From Hahellaceae bacterium (lineage in GTDB: Bacteria > Pseudomonadota > Gammaproteobacteria > Pseudomonadales > Oleiphilaceae), in contig JADGDV010000001.1 in the NCBI GenBank assembly GCA_016744695.1, positions 124,001 through 188,000 on the forward strand: 64,000 nt of DNA. The letters run 5' to 3'. Below the pieces are notes generated by a model. That model saw nothing but the letters and a program-made list of their open reading frames with translations, made no database searches and had not been told where the DNA came from. This document shows, piece by piece, positions 45,411 to 54,010 of the stretch (within the stretch, counting starts at the first letter, position 1; each line of letters opens with the position of its first letter). Position numbers and translations under genes: made by a program.

Positions 45411-46469
45411 ATGCCGCAGCCATCTGAGCAGGACATGCGAACAGCGATAACGACAAAAGATAAGTCTCGCGACGGAGACTTTTTTTATGGTGTTATCACA
45501 ACAGGTGAATTTTGCCAGCCCTCTTGCTCTTCCAGCTCAGTGAAACCAGAAAATATTATATTTTTTCAAAGCATAGAAGAAGCCATGAGTGCCGGATTTC
45601 GCCCCTGTAAACGCTGTCAATTTACGAAGGAAATATCAGGGCTTACTCGATTAATTGATATTGCAAGCCATATTGAAGCACATGCCGATGAGCAGCTCAC
45701 ACTAGCCAGCTTGGCAAATATTGCAGGCCTGTCTCCCTCCAGGCTACAACGAATATTCAAAGAATCCTTTGGTATTTCACCCAAAGTTTATCAAGATGCT
45801 GTGCGAATGCGACACTTCAAACAATCATTAAAAAAAGGTGATAATGTAACAGACGCTATTTTCTCATCTGGCTTTGGCTCCGTTAGTCGAGTTTACGGCG
45901 AAGCGACTCGTAATATGGGCATGACCCCCAAAGCTTACCGGGCAGGAGGCGCTGGAGAGTTCATATCCTACGCTTGCCGCAACACAGCGCTTGGTCTAAT
46001 GGCGATGGCTGCTACGGATAAAGGTGTGTGCTTCGTACAGTTTGGAGAAGATGAAGCAACTTTGGTCATCAAGCTAACAACGGAATTTCCTAATGCTAAA
46101 TTGATAACTTCAACGGCTCAGAAAGCGCCCGAGCTTGATGCTTGGATAAAAGCACTAGATCAGCATATTAGCAAAGGGGCTCCTAGGCCTGACTTGTCTC
46201 TTGATATGAGAGGTACGGCTTTTCAAATGAAGGTTTGGCAATTTTTATTAAGCATTCGAGAAGGTGATGTACTCAGTTACAGTGAGTTGGCCGCACAAAT
46301 AGACAAACCTAAAGCAGTTCGAGCCGTTGCTTCAGCCTGTGCAAAAAACCGTATTGGTGTGCTGATTCCCTGCCACCGTGTATTAAGAGGAGATGGTAGT
46401 CTAGGAGGATACCGCTGGGGATTAGATCGTAAACGGGCATTGTTAAATGCAGAAAGAGCAGAACACTAA
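45411..46469 (+). CDS. ada: Ada: methylphosphotriester/O6-methylguanine repair protein and activator
   Basis: A 352-residue bifunctional Ada. The N-terminal zinc domain has Cys35, Cys39, Cys66 and Cys69 (FCQPSC...PCKRC) for phosphotriester transfer. An AraC helix-turn-helix pair follows (LASLANIAGLSPSRLQRIFK). The C-terminal O6-methyltransferase has the active-site PCHRVLRGDGSLGGYRWG. It repairs alkylated DNA and activates its own regulon. No alkB or ogt is adjacent. It lies between gene fragments but is intact. Confidence 0.95.
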   Translation: MPQPSEQDMRTAITTKDKSRDGDFFYGVITTGEFCQPSCSSSSVKPENIIFFQSIEEAMSAGFRPCKRCQFTKEISGLTRLIDIASHIEAHADEQLTLASLANIAGLSPSRLQRIFKESFGISPKVYQDAVRMRHFKQSLKKGDNVTDAIFSSGFGSVSRVYGEATRNMGMTPKAYRAGGAGEFISYACRNTALGLMAMAATDKGVCFVQFGEDEATLVIKLTTEFPNAKLITSTAQKAPELDAWIKALDQHISKGAPRPDLSLDMRGTAFQMKVWQFLLSIREGDVLSYSELAAQIDKPKAVRAVASACAKNRIGVLIPCHRVLRGDGSLGGYRWGLDRKRALLNAERAEH

Positions 46470-46514
46470 ATAACGTATCAATCTATGAAACTAACAGCAC
46501 AATATTTTCTTATG

Positions 46515-46557
46515 AAAATACCTGACAAGCCCTTCGCGGGGCACTATCAGGTATTTT
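46515..46557 (+). terminator. hairpin terminator after ada
   Basis: AAAATACCTGA pairs with TCAGGTATTTT and an inner GCCC-TTCGC-GGGGC element gives a UUCG-type loop. It starts 46 bases after the ada stop. Confidence 0.8.
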
Positions 46558-46567
46558 ACATTTATTA

Positions 46568-46971
46568 TTAAAGCAGCTTTTCTGACATTATACCCACGCC
46601 TGAAGCCCAACCATTCAATAGTTTTTTCACTTTTTCAATATCTAGTTGCTGTTTGTCGTCTCGTAGGTTTTCACCTACTCCCTGTCGTACTCCTTTTGCT
46701 ATTTTCTCTCCTGTTGCAGAGTCTGAGACCAATGCATCTACATACACTACAACGACGTCATCTCGGTTACCCATAGCAAGTGACGCGCCAGAAAAGACTG
46801 CGGCAATTGGCACTACTTCATAAGCCTTTAACCCTTCCAGTGGTGTTGCACACCTGTAATCGCTATTTTATTAAGGGTCTCTAGCTTAACTTAATCAGTG
46901 GTGCGAGGCTCTGGAAAAAATGTAACTTCCGTTACCATCGCTTTCTTATAGGTGCCTTTTTTCAGTGAGGG
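46568..46971 (-). pseudogene. DUF3313-type lipoprotein remnant with stop, frameshift and deletion
   Basis: Read right to left the pieces align with my memory of DUF3313: GTYKKAMVTEVTFFPEPRTT in the end of the sulfatase-bearing ORF, an in-frame TAA, then VKLETLNKIAITGV in the same frame, then a shift into ATPLEGLKAYEVVPIAAVFS and RDDVVVVYVDALVSDSATGE to a stop at 46568. A stretch between LNKI and AITGV is missing. The 81-residue ORF track entry is only the last part and uses a GTG inside the gene. Confidence 0.6.
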
Positions 46972-47466
46972 TTTGGTCCATGAGAACGGCGTACCAAAGG
47001 CCCAAGTCCAGCCCACTGACATATGTGGATAGGTTCTGTCCGATCCCCATGCATCGTAATACTTCATCTGAGATTCCACTGGTAAGTGAACACCCTGAAC
47101 TGCAGCGACTTCGTTTGGCGTACCGGTTCGCCCACCTTCCGAACTAGTACCGTTATCACCGGTAATATAGATGATCAAAGTGTTATCGAGTTTACCCAAG
47201 TCTTCAACTGTTTGGATAACGCGCCCTATTTCATGATCAGTATAAGCAACATAAGCAGCAAATACATCGGCCTGTTTAATGAACAGCTTCTTTTCGAGGT
47301 CTGAGAGCTGACCCCATGCCTTGATCAGACCCTTTGGCCACGGCGTTAGCTTAGCAAAGATAGTCTCACGCATCTTGTGCCAGCCTTCGTCGAACAATTT
47401 CATCTTACTAATTTTTTCGATCCATTCTGGTGTGGGATGGTGCGGTGCATGTGTTGCGCCCCATCC
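46972..47466 (-). pseudogene. arylsulfatase internal fragment
   Basis: GATHAPHHPTPEWIEKISKM, then FDEGWHKMRETIFAKL, TLIIYITGDNGTSSEGG and WAFGTPFSWTK are the mid-section of a type I arylsulfatase. The catalytic CxPxR sulfatase motif and the whole N-terminus are absent, and a TAG lies directly before GWGATHAP. The C-terminal part is replaced in frame by DUF3313-like sequence. The ORF track entry (46891-47403) is this chimera. It cannot be an active sulfatase. Confidence 0.75.
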
Positions 47467-47471
47467 CTAGC

Positions 47472-47715
47472 AGCGAACTCAACTATCTACCCCTCGCGAA
47501 CCTGCATGATCGCAAACAGTACTTACTTCAACAGCGAGCAGTAAAACTTCTGCCTAGCTGCACTTGCCCAAAGTCTAAAAGGTAGTACTACAGTTAAACG
47601 TGGCCAAGCCACTGAAACACTGATAAAAAAGTTCTACCAAGGCATAAGCACCCATTCTTACGCCGAAGCACTGCGAGATGCACAGCTATCACTTCAGAAA
47701 GACGAATATAAATAG
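47472..47715 (+). pseudogene. CHAT-domain protease fragment B
   Basis: In one frame SELNYLPLANLHDRKQYLLQ, QRAVKLLPSC matches the start of a CHAT domain (P...L.dg.kYL...y.v..lPS). In the next frame ETLIKKFYQGISTHSYAEAL RDAQLSLQ is the CHAT C-terminus, ending at TAG 47713. The two frames differ by one, and the central region with the His and Cys catalytic residues is lost. It begins six bases from the sulfatase fragment. Confidence 0.65.
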
Positions 47716-47805
47716 ATAGGCATACTCTTCAGTTATTAGTATCTTTTATAAACTACGACGTTCAAAATATATGTCCTTTTTGACTACCAGCCATACTGGA
47801 TTTTA

Positions 47806-48426
47806 ATGGAAATTTCGACGCTATTGGTTTTTATACCCACTTTCTTTTTCGTGTCCATTACGCCCGGCATGTGTATGACGCTTGCCCTTACCATGGGTAT
47901 GCGTTTTGGCTTACGAAAAACACTTTGGATGATGCTAGGCGAGTTAGTAGGTGTTGGGCTCGTAGCATCCCTTTCGGCTGTAGGTGTGGCGGCATTAATG
48001 CTGACCTACCCTGCGCTATTTGTCGTTTTAAAATATGCCGGAGGTGCCTACCTCATCTATCTTGGTATTCAGATGTGGCAGTCTAAAGGAAAAATGGCCT
48101 TAAATTTGGCTGATGATAACCCTGCAATAATGAGTAAAAAAGCATTCATCATACAGGGTTTTATTACGGCCATAGCCAACCCTAAGGGGTGGGCGTTTTT
48201 TATTGCTTTGTTACCCCCATTTTTAAACTATTCACAGCCGCTTGCCGCACAGCTAGTTCAGCTTATATTTCTAATCCTGTTACTCGAATTTATCTGCCTG
48301 CTCATATACGCGGGAGGGGGTAAGTCACTGCGTTCATTTATGGCTAAGTCAGGTAATTTAGAACACCTAAACCGTATAGCCGGTACACTATTAATTGGTG
48401 TGGGTCTTTGGTTGGCGGCTAGCTGA
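47806..48426 (+). CDS. LysE/RhtB-family amino-acid exporter
   Basis: A 206-residue membrane protein with six segments. FVSITPGMCMTLALTMGMRF and GGAYLIYLGIQMW are the LysE signature. It exports amino acids or homoserine-type compounds. It converges with the dehalogenase gene, stops ten bases apart. Confidence 0.92.
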   Translation: MEISTLLVFIPTFFFVSITPGMCMTLALTMGMRFGLRKTLWMMLGELVGVGLVASLSAVGVAALMLTYPALFVVLKYAGGAYLIYLGIQMWQSKGKMALNLADDNPAIMSKKAFIIQGFITAIANPKGWAFFIALLPPFLNYSQPLAAQLVQLIFLILLLEFICLLIYAGGGKSLRSFMAKSGNLEHLNRIAGTLLIGVGLWLAAS

Positions 48427-48435
48427 ACACTTAAA

Positions 48436-49359
48436 CTAAAGGGAGGCCAGCAAATCATTCACTGCAAACGCAAACGTTTGAGGAGAATCTTCTTGTAAAA
48501 AATGGCCACCGGTAAGCGTCTGGTGATTCAAACCTTCGCTACCAGGTATTCTTCCTCTCATATATTTATCGCCCCCCCGTGTTATAGGGTCTCCATTACT
48601 GAAGGTCGTAAGGAACGGTTTTTCCCATTTTTCCAATACTTTCCAGGCAGAACGGTTTGCCTCAGTTGCAGGATTGTCTTCAGTGAGGGGCACCAGCTTA
48701 GGAAATGCTCTTGTAGCAGCCTTATATTTACTGGATGGGAAAGGTGCATCGTATGCTTTTCGTTCACTTCCAGATAGTTTTTTAAACGTACCCAGATCTA
48801 TAATGCGACTAATAGGGAACCAAGGGCTATAAAGTGCGAATGTTTTCCATGCATGAAAAGCCATAGGTACTTTTTGTTCGCCAGTAGGCAGCATGCCGTT
48901 ACCTACCACAATGGCTTTAAACCGATCTGCATTTTCGGCAGCCAATCGTAAACCAATTAACGAGCCCCAGTCTTGGCACACTAGCGTAATGTTTTGCAGA
49001 TCAAGTTTATCAATGAAAGTTTGCATCCAATCCATGTGCTGCTGATATGAGAAACACTTAATATCAACAGGTTTGTCAGATTTGCCGAAGCCAACTAAAT
49101 CAGGGGCAATCACCCTATGCCCTGCTGCGGCACATATAGGAATCATATTACGATATAAATAAGACCAACTTGGCTCACCATGCAACATCAAAATAGGGTC
49201 TGCCTCTTTTGGGCCCTCGTCTACAAAGTGCATTTGTAAACCTTTTGACGTACCTGCACCCACTTCAGTTCCCTCATCAACTTTAATATACTGTGGTTGA
49301 AACGGGTAACCAATTAATCGTTCGAAGCATTTCTCTGGTGTGCGGAGGTAGTTAATCAT
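48436..49359 (-). CDS. haloalkane dehalogenase-like alpha/beta hydrolase
   Basis: A 307-residue alpha/beta hydrolase. The oxyanion motif LMLHGEPSWSYLYRNMIP, the nucleophile Asp in LVCQDWGSLIGLRLA and the C-terminal GGHFLQEDSP His fit haloalkane dehalogenase subfamily I (DhlA/DppA-like), with Trp after the nucleophile as a halide ligand. It would hydrolyse C-halogen bonds, though epoxide hydrolase-like activity is the alternative. MINYLRTPEKCFE at 49359 is the family start; the ORF track has two extra residues. Confidence 0.87.
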   Translation of the reverse strand: MINYLRTPEKCFERLIGYPFQPQYIKVDEGTEVGAGTSKGLQMHFVDEGPKEADPILMLHGEPSWSYLYRNMIPICAAAGHRVIAPDLVGFGKSDKPVDIKCFSYQQHMDWMQTFIDKLDLQNITLVCQDWGSLIGLRLAAENADRFKAIVVGNGMLPTGEQKVPMAFHAWKTFALYSPWFPISRIIDLGTFKKLSGSERKAYDAPFPSSKYKAATRAFPKLVPLTEDNPATEANRSAWKVLEKWEKPFLTTFSNGDPITRGGDKYMRGRIPGSEGLNHQTLTGGHFLQEDSPQTFAFAVNDLLASL

Positions 49360-49523
49360 GTGCATTAGTATCCTTTAAATATTCTGCTAGTAACTAGCAG
49401 TGTAGCTATCTATTTTCTTTCTTCCATACTCACTTAATGAGCAATTACTCATCTATTTGGGCTCATCAAGCCAAACATCATTGACATTCTTTCGCTGTTT
49501 TGCAAAAGTCCCTTTCTTTGCTT

Positions 49524-49756
49524 TCAGGTGCCCCTCATTTTTGCAAGATCTACGTCTCGCAAGACAAAGGGGGGAGAATCGGGAAATCGGTTAAAATCCG
49601 ATACGTGCCCAGCGCTGTAAAGGTGATTGCTCAACCCTCTTTCGTTAAAAAACGTTTTAAAAAATGAAAGAAAGCCACTGGCATCGATATTATTAATTTA
49701 ATATTCGCCGGGAAGGTGGTTGAACAAGTTGAACCTCAGTCAGAAGACCGGCCTGT
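49524..49756 (+). promoter_or_regulatory. cobalamin riboswitch
   Basis: The non-coding stretch before bluB has the ordered B12-riboswitch elements: GGTGCCCCTCA at the start, GGGAAATCGGTTAAAATCCG, TGCCCAGCGCTGTAA, GCCACTG, GGGAAGGTGG and AACCTCAGTCAGAAGACC. Their order and spacing match the AdoCbl class. The ORF track frame 49716-50018 lies inside and is spurious. It probably lowers bluB expression when cobalamin is plentiful. Confidence 0.93.
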
Positions 49757-49813
49757 AAGCCTATTGAGTGGTTTGGACAGACACACTCTCACTTTTCCGA
49801 CAAGGGGAATACT

Positions 49814-50560
49814 ATGGAAAAGCCTGAAGACTTACACCAAGACGATATTTTTTTTAATGAAGACGAACGCCAAGGGCTCTACAAAACCGTTTTTAACCGA
49901 CGTGATGTTCGTGGACAGTTTAAGCCAGACCCCATTCCAGATGACGTACTCAGCCGTATTCTTTACGCTGCTCACCATGCGCCATCGGTTGGTTTTATGC
50001 AGCCTTGGAACTTTGTAGTTGTTCGTTCAGATGAGGTAAAAAATCGCGTTCATAGTGCCTTCGTCGAAGCGAATGAGGATGCAGCAAACCAATTTGACTC
50101 AGAGAAAAGTAAAAAATACCGTTCACTTAAACTCGAAGGTATTCTCGAATCACCTATTAATATTTGTATTACCTGCGACCGCTCACGAACCGGCCCAGTA
50201 GTCATTGGCAGAACATCCATTAAAACTATGGACCTTTACAGTAGTGTTTGTGCTGTTCAGAATTTCTGGCTAGCCGCTAGGGCTGAAGGCGTAGGGGTTG
50301 GTTGGGTCAGCATTATTCAGCAAAAAGCGCTACAAGAAGCCTTAGGTATTCCTAAAAACATTGTACCTATTGCCTACCTTTGTGTGGGCTATGTGTCTCA
50401 TTTTTACGACAAACCAGAGTTAGAGACAGCAGGCTGGTTAAAAAGAACACCCTTAGATGATCTTCTCTACTTTGACCAGTGGGGAAATACTAAAACCAGT
50501 GAAGAAGAGAGCTTGGTTTCACAGGTTATTGATGATAGAGAATTCCCTGACCAATGGTAA
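49814..50560 (+). CDS. bluB: 5,6-dimethylbenzimidazole synthase BluB
   Basis: A 248-residue flavin-destructase that cleaves FMNH2 to 5,6-dimethylbenzimidazole, the lower ligand of vitamin B12. YKTVFNRRDVRGQFKPDPIP, HHAPSVGFMQPWNFVVV and WLAARAEGVGVGWVSI are diagnostic BluB blocks of the nitroreductase fold. GGGGAA is the ribosome binding site. The cobalamin riboswitch upstream independently supports the assignment. No other cob genes are adjacent. Confidence 0.95.
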   Translation: MEKPEDLHQDDIFFNEDERQGLYKTVFNRRDVRGQFKPDPIPDDVLSRILYAAHHAPSVGFMQPWNFVVVRSDEVKNRVHSAFVEANEDAANQFDSEKSKKYRSLKLEGILESPINICITCDRSRTGPVVIGRTSIKTMDLYSSVCAVQNFWLAARAEGVGVGWVSIIQQKALQEALGIPKNIVPIAYLCVGYVSHFYDKPELETAGWLKRTPLDDLLYFDQWGNTKTSEEESLVSQVIDDREFPDQW

Positions 50561-50599
50561 AGTAGAAAACTAACTTATTAACTTCAGAGCAATGTAAAG

Positions 50600-51346
50600 A
50601 TGATTAAATACATTTTAATATTATTTATGGTTTTCACTCCCCTAAAGCTTGCTGCTGAAGAATTTAACGTTTTTATTCAAGGGCCACACACTTCAACCTA
50701 CTTAGACACTTTAGGAGAACTAAGAGGGAAAAATCATGGTGGCCGACAAGCTTTTTTAGTTGAGCTGGTACAGTTCATGTTAGCTGACCAAAAACTTCCT
50801 GCCACCATTCAATATTGGGATCAATCAATTGACGAAGATGAGCTATCCGTTCTATTTGGCTTAAATCGCTCCTCTTTAGAGGAGGCTCAATGGGTCGGCC
50901 CTTTACTGTCTGATAGCGTATATTTTCTTGAGCGTAAATCAAAAAACGCACCCATTGCAAACCTTGATGAAGCACGAAAAGTGAAGTCAATTTGTGTGGT
51001 TAGAGGAACATCCCACGCGCTGTGGCTAGAAGAACTGGCGTTCACTAATATTCGGCAGGAGTCATCCTATAACCAGTGCTGGGAGCTATTAATGAATGGA
51101 GAAGTGGGCTTAACAACCATAAGCGTTGCGATTCTCCCTACCATTCGCGCCTTGGAGTCTGCAATTTCTGATGATGTATTACTTAGCAATGTAAAACTTC
51201 GTGATAATGAGTTCTATCTAAAATTCCACAAAAACACCCCCTTAAAAACAATTAATACATGGCAAAGCACCTTGGGTCATCTTAAAAAGTCAGGGGCACA
51301 CCACAGCTTAATTCATCATTATTACTGTCTTCAGGATTGTTTTTAA
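50600..51346 (+). CDS. periplasmic family-3 solute-binding-like protein (divergent)
   Basis: A 248-residue protein with a signal peptide (IKYILILFMVFTPLKLAAEE) and SBP_bac_3-like pieces (GGRQAFLVELVQFMLADQKL, ARKVKSICVVRGTSHALWLE). The fold match is weaker than for the other two solitary binding proteins here. C-terminal Cys pair YYCLQDC is unusual. It begins 40 bases after bluB and may ride on the bluB transcript, so B12 control is possible. Confidence 0.65.
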   Translation: MIKYILILFMVFTPLKLAAEEFNVFIQGPHTSTYLDTLGELRGKNHGGRQAFLVELVQFMLADQKLPATIQYWDQSIDEDELSVLFGLNRSSLEEAQWVGPLLSDSVYFLERKSKNAPIANLDEARKVKSICVVRGTSHALWLEELAFTNIRQESSYNQCWELLMNGEVGLTTISVAILPTIRALESAISDDVLLSNVKLRDNEFYLKFHKNTPLKTINTWQSTLGHLKKSGAHHSLIHHYYCLQDCF

Positions 51347-51412
51347 TACCAACACTGAGTACCAGAAGCTTATTTAACACTAATTGATGTATGTATAATG
51401 AGGAACGAAAAC

Positions 51413-51445
51413 AAAAAGCCACCTCAAATGAGATGGCTTAATTTT
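51413..51445 (+). terminator. hairpin terminator
   Basis: AAGCCA-C-CTC pairs with GAG-A-TGGCTT across an AAAT loop (one mismatch), followed by TAATTTT. It lies about 70 bases after the solute-binding gene. Confidence 0.6.
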
Positions 51446-51497
51446 GGATAATTATTCTAAGTGTTGGCGACATTGATATGTCGCAGACTTAATAGAA

Positions 51498-52004
51498 TTA
51501 AGACTTCTTTTGACGTCGAGCGAAGCCTAAACCGGTAAGACCTAGACCCAGTAGAGCCAAGGTCACGGGCTCAGGTACTGGCACCGGTGCTGAAATATCT
51601 CTAACCAAAGCAACAGCGATATTTCGGTCAACATTAGAAGCTGTCCATTGCGCTCCTGATTGTTGCTGAGAGTACAACAACATATTTGCGCCTCGCTCCT
51701 CGAGCTCATTTGTATATGTATTAATCCATGAATGCTTGTCACGAACCTCCGCCACATTATACTGACCATTACCATCTAAATCACTCCCGTATAATGCAGT
51801 CGAGAAATTGATGCAATCTACCCAATCTCGTCCTCCTCCCGCAGAACAAATCTCATCCTGAGTCTGGCCAAACAAACTTTGGAAAGCTCTCGCATCAGTA
51901 TCTCCGTCAGCGAAAGTCATCGTCTCCTGGTACCACACAGGCTCATCACGTCCCCAAGTTCCAGGTCCACCTAACGGGAAAAAATCCGTAAATAAACTAG
52001 CCAT
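51498..52004 (-). CDS. 5'-truncated PEP-CTERM sorting-signal protein (probable pseudogene)
   Basis: The C-terminus VPVPEPVTLALLGLGLTGLG FARRQKKS is a PEP-CTERM signal: PEP box, hydrophobic segment and basic tail, handled by exosortase. The 168-residue ORF has no signal peptide. The same frame stays open upstream to a TGA at 52089 and reads NSINEALASNNGYRLASNEE, which belongs to the family's usual N-terminal region, but it has no start codon. So the 5' end with the signal peptide is lost. No exosortase gene is visible in the window. Confidence 0.75.
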   Translation of the reverse strand: MASLFTDFFPLGGPGTWGRDEPVWYQETMTFADGDTDARAFQSLFGQTQDEICSAGGGRDWVDCINFSTALYGSDLDGNGQYNVAEVRDKHSWINTYTNELEERGANMLLYSQQQSGAQWTASNVDRNIAVALVRDISAPVPVPEPVTLALLGLGLTGLGFARRQKKS

Positions 52005-52139
52005 TTCTTCATTCGAAGCAAGTCTGTATCCATTGTTACTAGCTAGTGCCTCATTAATCGAATTAGGTTTATCGTTAGTTATGGATTCTCAATTAATGTC
52101 GTGTCATCGCCCTTAGCTGAATGCAGACAAGTAACATCT

Positions 52140-52202
52140 TGTAGGGTGTGCCGTGCGCACCGTTTGTTTAAACATTTATCGGTGCGCACGGCACACCCTA
52201 CA
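52140..52202. repeat. REP-like dyad with 23-bp perfect arms
   Basis: Arms (core GTAGGGTGTGCCGTGCGCAC) are perfect inverted copies around a 17-base loop, with markedly higher GC than the flanks. GTAGGGTG-type palindromes occur as dispersed REP elements in many bacteria. The short GAATGC (about 52119) and GCATTC (about 52205) may be outer, imperfect arms. No RAYT transposase is seen. Confidence 0.8.
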
Positions 52203-52441
52203 TCGCATTCAACAAGAAGGATCAGACTCAATATAGCCGCAGAGCCCTATCTTTAATGACTCCTAAGTGGCATTAGCGGCATCTCAATAACGTCCGATTT
52301 TGAACAAGATCTTGGGTATTTTCGTTAAGCAAAAAACTATCGCTTTAGGTCAACTCCTAGCGCTTCACTACCTTTTAGAACGTTAGATAACCGCTTACCC
52401 ACCACTGAAAGTGATACCTTAGCCTTTTGATATAAAACTGT
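52203..52441. other. non-coding spacer with an in-frame extension of the hydrolase
   Basis: No convincing gene. Directly after the hydrolase TGA the same frame stays open for 34 codons (minus strand, 52441 to 52337) and reads VLYQKAKVSLSVVGKRLSNV, which has protein-like composition. It may be a lost C-terminus or chance. Confidence 0.3.
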
Positions 52442-53737
52442 TCACAGGGGTGATCTGCGTTCTGTTTGCGGGAGTACAGGGCAAATTTTTGAAATCTGTT
52501 TCAAAATAGATACCGCCGCTGGCACATGCAGCCCGAAAAGAGCCTTGCCGGTATTCAGGAAGGTAACAGATATGTCACGGGACGGGTCAGCCCAACTGAG
52601 CATATTAGTAAACCCCATGTGACCGAAAGCTTTTCCGGTATGAGGGCCATAAAGCAGGCCAAATGGGCTGTTCCCAAGCATCATTCCTGCACTATATCGC
52701 ATCGGTAATAATATGACCCGATCCATACCAAAGTCACAGACGGGGCGTATGGCTTCGCGAACAGTTTCAGGTTTGAAAACCTGAACACCATTGAGCGTTC
52801 CCCCGTTTAGAAGTAATTCAAAAAACATCGATGTGTCTCGCGTCGATGCGACGACATTCGCAGAAGGAATAACGGACTTTAAAAAACGAGGATCATTTGA
52901 AAACTTGACCACATCTTTCATAGGGTGACCAAATGCTCGTTTCATATAGGCTTTGAAAGGGAAATTATCTGAATATCCTGTCGAGTAATTCAGTGCTATT
53001 TTATGCAGGTTATCGGCAGAAACGCCGTAATCGAGATATTGCATTCCTAATGGTTTTACAATCACTTCCTGTAAATAATCGGCTATATTTTTGCCTGTAA
53101 CCCGTTGAATAATTTCAGCAAAAAGGTGTCCTCCACTTACAGCATGATACTGCAAAGGTTTTCCGGCAGGATATTGTAGTCTGGCATCGCAAAGCAACTC
53201 TATTACAGCCTGATGATCGAACCATGTTTCAAATGGCGTGTCGTTGAGAGCTGTCGGAAACCCTCCCTGATGGGAGAGAAGTTGGTGGATGGTAATATGC
53301 TCTTTTTTATGCCTGCCGAACTCCGGAATATAAGTCGCAATAGGTTCATGCAGATCGATATGGCCTTTCTCAGCCAACAAATGAACTAGCATGGCCGTTA
53401 TTGCCTTGGACGCTGAAAAAAGCCCAATGGGTGTATCCGTATTCATCAGTATTTTTTCGGTTTCCGGCCCCTCTTGAGGACCATTACCTCTTGAATGTCC
53501 AATTGCACGACTCAGAACTACTCGCCCATGCTTACGCAAGCAGAGGGTAATACAGGGATGATTTCCCTTGCGATACATGTGTCTTACGCTGCCCCATAGT
53601 GCATTGACTTGTGCGGTCGTCATTCCAACCTCGTGGGGATCACACTCTGCGTCAGAATCCCATGTTTCAACACTTTCCAGGTCTTTGGGTATCGCAATTG
53701 TATTTAGTAAAGAAGAAAAAGATGGAAGGCGAGACAA
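52442..53737 (-). CDS. beta-lactamase-family serine hydrolase (EstB-like)
   Basis: A roughly 431-residue class C beta-lactamase/esterase-type protein. The nucleophile motif SxxK is SASKAITAMLVHLLAEKG, the Tyr motif is YHAVSGGHLFAEIIQ (YxxxSG rather than YxN), and HMGFTN replaces the KTG box. It is more likely an esterase or carboxylesterase than a beta-lactamase. TTG 53737 with AAGGAG five bases upstream is preferred over the ORF track start at 53782. No signal peptide. Confidence 0.87.
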   Translation of the reverse strand: MSRLPSFSSLLNTIAIPKDLESVETWDSDAECDPHEVGMTTAQVNALWGSVRHMYRKGNHPCITLCLRKHGRVVLSRAIGHSRGNGPQEGPETEKILMNTDTPIGLFSASKAITAMLVHLLAEKGHIDLHEPIATYIPEFGRHKKEHITIHQLLSHQGGFPTALNDTPFETWFDHQAVIELLCDARLQYPAGKPLQYHAVSGGHLFAEIIQRVTGKNIADYLQEVIVKPLGMQYLDYGVSADNLHKIALNYSTGYSDNFPFKAYMKRAFGHPMKDVVKFSNDPRFLKSVIPSANVVASTRDTSMFFELLLNGGTLNGVQVFKPETVREAIRPVCDFGMDRVILLPMRYSAGMMLGNSPFGLLYGPHTGKAFGHMGFTNMLSWADPSRDISVTFLNTGKALFGLHVPAAVSILKQISKICPVLPQTERRSPL

Positions 53738-54010
53738 GGTGACTCCTTTTGAATATAGCCTGGCTCTACAGCCAAAAAACAATAACTTATGTAAACTTCA
53801 GTTAACTACCTCATCAGACTGAACCTACATAATATACAAGTGTTCTTTTTTATATTAATATAAAAAAGATACTATAACCCATATTTAAAGAATATTTTTA
53901 TTAAATAGCTATAAATAGGAACCACTTAACAGAGTAATAAAACACACTCGTACACAATAGAGTTCTGGATTAATCAATTGCGTAATTAAATACGCTAAAG
54001 GGGTATTATC

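Noticed and set aside
46891-47403. Functional sulfatase
   Set aside because: The catalytic CxPxR motif and N-terminal half are missing, and the C-terminus belongs to another gene.
49716-50018. 100-residue ORF before and overlapping bluB
   Set aside because: It reads through the riboswitch 3' region and bluB in the wrong frame.
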